Source: Planctomycetota bacterium
GTDB lineage: Bacteria > Planctomycetota > Planctomycetia > Planctomycetales > Planctomycetaceae
Direction of reading: 5' to 3'
Length of the DNA: 56,873 nucleotides
Assembly: GCA_027623235.1 (NCBI GenBank)
Contig: JAQBVJ010000036.1
Coordinates: 1-56,873, forward strand
Part shown: in pieces, positions 53,370 through 56,873 of the stretch
Position numbering within the stretch: position 1 is the stretch's first letter
Layout of the letters: each line of letters opens with the position of its first letter
The notes under the pieces: generated by a model
The model's input: the letters and a program-made list of their open reading frames with translations, nothing else
What the model was told of the DNA's origin: nothing
Databases searched by the model: none
Program-made: the position numbers and the translations under genes

Positions 53370-53660
53370 CATCATGCTGGCCGGACGTCACATCCAGCAC
53401 CGAGAAAACGTCAGGGTCATCGTCAGCAACGTAACCGCTGAGGATCGATTCGTCACGGAAGGGGAACCCGTAACTATCGTCGCAACTTTCGTGGCCGGCA
53501 TCCCGTCTGCAAAGACGCTGCGGCCGTCGGGGTGAAAGGCAACTCGTTCCATGTCAGTTTCCGGTGCGTTCGTTTCGACGAATTGGAACGCGGATTCCGG
53601 CGAGCGTCCTCTGTTGAATCGACCCTGCAGCCCGATGAAAACGTGGCGTGGGTCACTTCA
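53370..53660 (-). pseudogene. Beta-propeller/WD40-like remnant
   Basis: On the minus strand the stretch reads HVFIGLQGRFNRG..., ETNAPETDMERVAFHPDGRSV (with 'vAFhPDGrsv' as in WD40/propeller repeats), then shifts frame into GFPFRDESILSGYVADDDPDV and VLDVTSGQHDE before a stop at the low end (about 53350). Two frames carry protein-like sequence, so it is a decayed gene with at least one frameshift. It lies in the 498-bp gap between the heme protein and the FabD-like gene. Confidence 0.38.
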
Positions 53661-53684
53661 CGTGGCTGGCGTCTGGCCATGGCC

Positions 53685-53781
53685 CCAGAGTTGTGTCGGC
53701 TGATCGCTGATTGTCGCCTTTCGCTCTGCGAAAGTCGCGCTACTTTCGCAGAGCGAAAGGCGACATTCAGCACAACTCTGG
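53685..53781. repeat. Nested hairpin (CTTTCGC-GCGAAAG family), copy 2, MITE-like
   Basis: The inner perfect 22-bp palindrome arms are 53713-53734 and 53743-53764 (8-base loop). Outer arms CCAGAGTTGTG (53685-53695) and CACAACTCTGG (53771-53781) are perfect, and the pairing extends imperfectly several bases further. The two-level inverted repeat of about 100 bp resembles a small non-autonomous element. Same inner core as 49599-49648. Confidence 0.9.
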
Positions 53782-53799
53782 TGCCATTGGACGTCTGGC

Positions 53800-54957
53800 T
53801 CAGGACTGCGGAAGATTCTCCAGCAGCCAGTCTTCCAGGATGACGTGCTCGATCATCGGTGCCCGCAGCAGTGAGGCGTTTTTCGAGACCATTTGAGCCA
53901 GCCAGGGCCGTCCTCGGACGATGCTGGAGACAGCCCGCAGTCCCATTCCGGCGAGCGATTTCTCATTGAGCTGCGCGGCGACGTTCATGCTCAGCCGCTT
54001 GAAGGTCGCGGGGATGATGTTGGGCTCGGGGCCGACGTGGACGATTGTCGTCACGTCAGATTTCAGGAGCCTCTCGATCACGCCCCACAGTTTCTGTGGG
54101 TGGTCGATCCAGTCGTAAAGAATGCTTCGACTGTTGAATTTGTTGTAAGAAGTCTGCCCCGTGATGCACGAAATCACGGGAATGCTGGGTGCGGTAATTC
54201 CGCCCGACACGGTTTCCAGCATGACGCTCGCGCGGTCCGGAATGGCTTTCTGCCGAGTGATCTGAGTGTGAATCGGCGGCCAGAGTTCCGGGTTCACCTT
54301 CATGTGAGCCTGCTTCGGCAGCATCTCCTTCATCCGTTTCTTGAAAAGATCCAGCGACCCGTTCTGGCCGAGCAGCAGCACGGTGTTCGGCGCGAGGATG
54401 GCCGAGATGCAGACCGTGCCCTCGCGACGCATCGTGATCTCAACGCAAAGCTGCTCGACGACGTCCATGTTGAGCGTCGGGCCGCGTGAGAACACGATGC
54501 CCATGCGGATGTTTTGAGAAAGCTCAACGCACTCATCGGAGAGGCTGAGGATCGGGGTGAGCAGTGACTCCAGATCGTAAACGCCGGTCGCGATCAGCGC
54601 GCCGACTTCGCCCAGGCTGTATCCAGTCGCGCAGTTGGCTTTTGCGAGCTGCACATCAAAGTGCGTTTCGAGGATCTCCATCTGTGCCAGTTCGACGGCA
54701 CAGATCAGACAGATTGCTTCCGAGTAATTTTCAAGCGTCGTTTCTTCACGTCGCCGAACGCGTTCTGCCAGATCGACGTCTCGTTTCAGCAGCCTCGACC
54801 CGAGCTCCGAAGCCTCGGCCAGGTGCCGCTCCACGATCGGCCCGGCGACGGCATGCTCCAGCAGTTCCGGCGTCTTCCCGAGATTCGTGACGTTGTAACC
54901 GCGAAACGCGAACGCGGTTGTTGAGAGTTCCTCACGAAAATCCGATTCCGATTCCAT
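53800..54957 (-). CDS. FabD-like acyltransferase (malonyltransferase-like)
   Basis: The 385-aa protein follows the malonyl-CoA:ACP transacylase fold: AFAFRGYNVTNLGKTPELLEH near the start (as FxFPGQGxQ), the nucleophile motif GYSLGEVGALIATG (Ser114; usual GHSxGE), a His in WPPIHTQITRQK (catalytic-His region) and HVGPEPNIIPATFKRL at the end (as EvGPgxvL). It is larger than FabD (about 310 aa) and has Tyr for the His next to the Ser. ATG at 54957 has AAGGAGC about 8 bases before it. It stands alone, with no fab operon in view. It may load acyl groups for lipid or polyketide-type synthesis; the acyl donor is not known. Confidence 0.8.
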   Translation of the reverse strand: MESESDFREELSTTAFAFRGYNVTNLGKTPELLEHAVAGPIVERHLAEASELGSRLLKRDVDLAERVRRREETTLENYSEAICLICAVELAQMEILETHFDVQLAKANCATGYSLGEVGALIATGVYDLESLLTPILSLSDECVELSQNIRMGIVFSRGPTLNMDVVEQLCVEITMRREGTVCISAILAPNTVLLLGQNGSLDLFKKRMKEMLPKQAHMKVNPELWPPIHTQITRQKAIPDRASVMLETVSGGITAPSIPVISCITGQTSYNKFNSRSILYDWIDHPQKLWGVIERLLKSDVTTIVHVGPEPNIIPATFKRLSMNVAAQLNEKSLAGMGLRAVSSIVRGRPWLAQMVSKNASLLRAPMIEHVILEDWLLENLPQS

Positions 54958-55240
54958 TCGTAATGCTCCTTCGTCAGCCGGGTCCTGGCTGGCGAAGTCT
55001 ACCGTCACCGGACAATTCGATGAAGACGCGATTCAGAGGGCACAGGCTGCTTGTGACCGAACTTTTTTTTGACACAGCAGCATCGCTCGACTGGCTCGGC
55101 ATCTGGCGAAAGAACGGCTTTGACTTTGAGAACCCTCAACACGACCGAGAAGGACCGGTGCAGTGACAACCGCCGGCAGCCGAATTACAAATGCAGACGG
55201 CTCCGCCAGATTCAGCACAGGCCACGAAAGCTGACTGCCA

Positions 55241-56873
55241 TGTTCAGAATTCTTGTTGTTGTTTTCTTCGGGTCTCTCGTGTTGGGCCGCGGCGTTTCGG
55301 ACGGACAGGAAACGGCGGTCAACGGGCCGGCCTTTAATCGTGAAGTGCGGCCGGTGCTCGCGCGAAACTGCTTTCCGTGTCACGGTCCGGATGAGGACGA
55401 ACGGAAAGCCGAGTTGCGTCTCGACGTGCGGGAGGACGCCGCCAGGGCCGGAGCGATCGATCCCGACGCACCCGCAAACAGCAAGCTGCTTCGGCGAATT
55501 CTCTCTAACGATCCCGATGAGCAGATGCCGCCGCCGGATTCGGGGCACTCCCTGACCGCTGCTCAGAAGGAGCTGCTCAGGAACTGGGTTCTCGCCGGAG
55601 CCCGATACGAAAAGCACTGGTCGTTCGTGCCACCGACGCGTGCTGACGTGCCCGCAGTCCAGGATACAAAGTGGCCTCGCAGCGACATCGACCGTTTTCT
55701 GCTGGCGAGGCTGGAGCGCGAAGGACTCAAGCCATCGACTGAGGCGGATCGGTACACGCTCGCGCGGCGGGTTCACCTCGACCTGATCGGCCTGCCACCG
55801 ACTCCGGAAGTGGCCGAGGCCTTTGTGGCTGATACGGATCCGAAGGCGTTTGAAATGCTCGTGGATCGACTGCTCGCCTCGAAGCACTACGGCGAGCGCT
55901 GGGGCCGGTTGTGGCTCGACCTGGCGAGGTATTCCGACACGAACGGCTACGAAAAGGACCGTGATCGCTCAATCTGGCCGTACCGCGACTGGGTCATCAA
56001 CGCGCTCAACGCGGACATGCCGTTCGATCAGTTTACGATCGAGCAGCTCGCCGGAGACATGCTTCCTGACGCGACAATTTCGCAGCGTGTGGCGACCGGT
56101 TTTCACCGCAACACGATGCTCAATGAAGAGGGCGGCATTGACCCGAACGAGTACCGTTTTTACGCGATGGTCGATCGAGTCGCGACGACGGGTTCCGTGT
56201 GGCTCGGCCTGACGTTCGGGTGTGCTCAGTGCCACACGCACAAGTACGACCCGATTACTCACACCGACTACTACCGGATGTTCGCGCTGCTCAACAACGC
56301 CGACGAACCGGACCTCACCGTGCCGGATGAGGCGATCGAAAAACGACGAGCGGAAATCGAAGCACAGATCGAAAATGAAATCGCATCGCTGCCTGCGAAG
56401 TTCCCGCCGGAGCCAGGCGGAGGCACGGACGAAGAACTCCGTCAGAGTCATCTGGCAGTGCGGTTCAAAAAATGGCTCAAGGCCGAACGCGACAAAGCGA
56501 CGACTTGGCACACTCTGAGACCGCACGAGCTGACATCAAACCTGCCGAAGCTGGAACTGCTTGACGATGGCTCGATTTTTTCGAGCGGCGACATCACCAA
56601 ACGCGACGTCTACACACTGACAATTGACCTCGAAAAACAGACCAGCCTCAAACCGGATGAGCCGATCACAGCGCTGCGGCTCGAGGTGATCCCCGATCCT
56701 CGCCTGCCAGAAGGCGGTCCCGGGCGGGCATTTTACGAAGGCCAAAAGGGTGACTTCTTCCTGAGCGAACTGACCGTAACAACGACGTCCCTTCTCCCCC
56801 CGGCGGGGGGAGAAGGTGGCCGAAGGCCGGATGAGGGGGGCGCCGACGATCGGGCAGTCGATTCGCCAGACGT
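55241..56873 (+). CDS. DUF1549/DUF1553 planctomycete cytochrome c protein (partial)
   Basis: The frame starts ATG 55241 and runs open to the window end (at least 544 aa). A signal peptide (1-22) is followed by a PSD1-type heme domain with CFPCHG (Cys44, Cys47, His48) and [11 protein letters not shown], then DUF1549 (about 145-350) with [39 protein letters not shown] and [14 protein letters not shown] (second CxxCH), and a beta region (about 430-510, DIEK-like strands). The C-terminal part (DUF1553) is beyond the window. A palindromic repeat at 56789-56840 lies in frame near the end. Confidence 0.93.
56789..56840. repeat. Palindromic repeat inside the DUF1549 coding region
   Basis: CCTTCTCCCC/GGGGAGAAGG arms around a GC loop, followed by TGGCCGAAGGCCGGATGAGG. 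It is the kind of repeat usually seen between genes, yet it is read through here as [18 protein letters not shown] in the frame of the cytochrome protein. Confidence 0.8.

Noticed and set aside
1..56873. tRNA or rRNA genes
   Set aside because: I found no cloverleaf-like or rRNA-like sequence by eye; a tRNAscan/Infernal run would settle it.

Overview
The window comes from a moderately GC-rich bacterium that is almost certainly a planctomycete. The evidence is the company of families found mainly in that phylum: DUF1501, DUF1549/DUF1553 and planctomycete cytochrome c (PSD1) proteins, a DUF1559 pseudopilin-like protein, a PVC-type CxxCH heme-binding protein of 1186 aa, a DUF6655-like lipoprotein, and a giant exported protein with a 'LExRxLL' N-terminal sorting motif. 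Genes run on both strands in short operons. No rRNA or tRNA gene, CRISPR array or intact insertion sequence was recognised.

Layout. 1-5.1 kb: C-terminal part of a serine recombinase, an Asp-box sialidase-like protein, a DUF1559 protein, a His-rich small protein and a radical SAM enzyme. 5.3-8.4 kb: a membrane protein, bioD and a zinc-ribbon/one-TM protein. 8.4-14.9 kb (minus): a DUF1549/1553, DUF1501 and PPC-domain operon. 15.2-18.5 kb: an acyl-CoA dehydrogenase and a lipoprotein. 18.9-22.7 kb: a predicted exopolysaccharide export/synthesis operon (HlyD-like; PilZ-like plus TackOD1-like zinc protein; family 2 glycosyltransferase). 22.7-24.4 kb: transposase debris and an SDR enzyme. 25.0-29.8 kb: a 1597-aa secreted SGNH-GEVED-FG-GAP-RTX protein. 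30.2-34.6 kb: PolX, truncated hemoglobin with a membrane protein, YjbQ. 34.7-38.2 kb: a two-gene FMN-binding plus NapH/NapG-like fusion electron-transfer operon. 38.2-42.5 kb: an esterase, a YHS-protein/cyclophilin/MoaD operon and a SIS-domain protein. 43.0-44.7 kb: a coiled-coil membrane trio that includes a 43-aa protein. 44.9-49.6 kb: RluA, a PHP/CehA-type protein, a membrane protein and a Gfo/Idh/MocA oxidoreductase. 49.7-56.9 kb: the PVC heme protein, a beta-propeller remnant, a FabD-like acyltransferase and the start of a second DUF1549/1553 cytochrome protein that runs off the window.

The most promising groups of genes are (i) the 18881-22654 operon, where a presumed c-di-GMP sensor (PilZ-like) joined to a TackOD1-like zinc module sits between an Alg44/HlyD-like subunit and a processive glycosyltransferase, and (ii) the 34737-38191 operon, which joins a TPR/covalent-FMN protein to one polypeptide carrying both NapH-like and NapG-like modules with an internal Tat-like motif. 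A second theme is a dense set of palindromic interspersed repeats of several families. Two copies supply the stop codons of unrelated genes, one lies in frame inside a DUF1549 gene, one forms the end of bioD, and one 19-bp inverted repeat frames five perfect 15-bp tandem units.

All functions are assigned by reading the sequence and recalling family motifs. No database search was run.
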